The notes under the pieces were generated by a model, which was not told the DNA's origin, ran no database searches, and saw only the letters and a program-made list of their open reading frames with translations. A stretch of 7,634 nucleotides of DNA from Chryseobacterium sp. UBA6632. GTDB lineage: Bacteria; Bacteroidota; Bacteroidia; Flavobacteriales; Weeksellaceae. A program made the translations under genes and the position numbers. The stretch spans positions 1-7,634 of the forward strand of contig DKLU01000021.1 in NCBI GenBank assembly GCA_002455915.1, in the 5' to 3' direction. Positions 7,545 through 7,634 of this stretch are shown here, piece after piece (positions within the stretch are counted from its first letter, which is position 1; each line of letters opens with the position of its first letter).

Positions 7545-7634
7545 GGTTAATGATTTACTATGAAACAGAAATTATTTTAATTAATTTTCGACTTTGAAGG
7601 GAATTGATGCCTATCTTATTTCTTTTTAACTCCG
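7545..7634. other. Leader region upstream of the barrel gene, no clear promoter
   Basis: Ninety AT-rich bases precede the barrel start. On the minus strand there is no TTG and no full TAnnTTTG; the nearest is TAATTTCT, a poor match. The promoter may lie beyond the window edge, may use an alternative sigma factor, or transcription may enter from an upstream gene. A few codons open to a TAA at 7616-7618 or a TAG at 7558-7560 could be the tail of such a gene, but they are too short to call. Confidence 0.4.

Noticed and set aside
7568..7589. AT-rich imperfect inverted repeat (gaaatta ... taattttc)
   Set aside because: The arms are short, imperfect and almost all A/T, with no GC-rich stem or T-tract. 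Such repeats are expected by chance here.
7558..7632. Possible C-terminal tails of an upstream minus-strand gene (open to TAG at 7558-7560, or to TAA at 7616-7618)
   Set aside because: Only 24 and 5 codons are visible and neither peptide is recognisable, so no gene can be supported.

Overview
The window is AT-rich (roughly one third GC by eye) and has the marks of a Bacteroidota genome, most likely a flavobacterium of the Chryseobacterium/Weeksellaceae type. These marks are a TonB-dependent outer-membrane barrel of the SusC/RagA class, signal peptides cleaved before Gln (AFA|QD and FNA|QK), no Shine-Dalgarno sequences, and a promoter of the Bacteroidota form TTG-N19-TAnnTTTG. The genus is an inference. 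All genes lie on the minus strand.

Reading in the direction of transcription (right to left): a 90-bp leader (7545-7634) comes first. Next is a 922-residue SusC-type beta-barrel (4776-7544) that has a short N-terminal carboxypeptidase-regulatory-like domain but no recognisable plug domain. Four bases after its stop comes a giant alpha-2-macroglobulin-family protein of 1507 residues (248-4771). It has a signal peptide, several macroglobulin (MG) domains, a complete thioester domain with the GCFEQ motif, and a C-terminal MG10-like domain. In its middle, near where the bait region of alpha-2-macroglobulins sits, it carries a carboxypeptidase-regulatory-like domain, a Lys/Glu/Pro-rich linker and a full SusC/RagA plug with its EVVVTA box. 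A 14-bp hairpin with a UUCG loop and a T-tract (191-230) ends the unit. A separate promoter (142-171) then drives the first 38 codons of a GbsR/MarR-family regulator, which runs off the left edge.

The most notable point is that the two long genes look complementary. One supplies a transporter barrel without a plug, and the other supplies a plug without a barrel, attached to a protease-trapping protein. They are adjacent, nearly overlapping and share one visible terminator. I infer a split TonB-dependent transporter whose plug belongs to a periplasmic alpha-2-macroglobulin. This would link TonB energy, outer-membrane passage and thioester or bait-type protease capture. No susD-like gene and no penicillin-binding-protein 1C gene, the usual partners of susC and of bacterial macroglobulins respectively, is visible in the window. 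Plug-plus-MG2 proteins without a barrel are, to my knowledge, seen in Bacteroidota annotation. Whether this pairing with a plug-less barrel has been described I cannot tell from the sequence.
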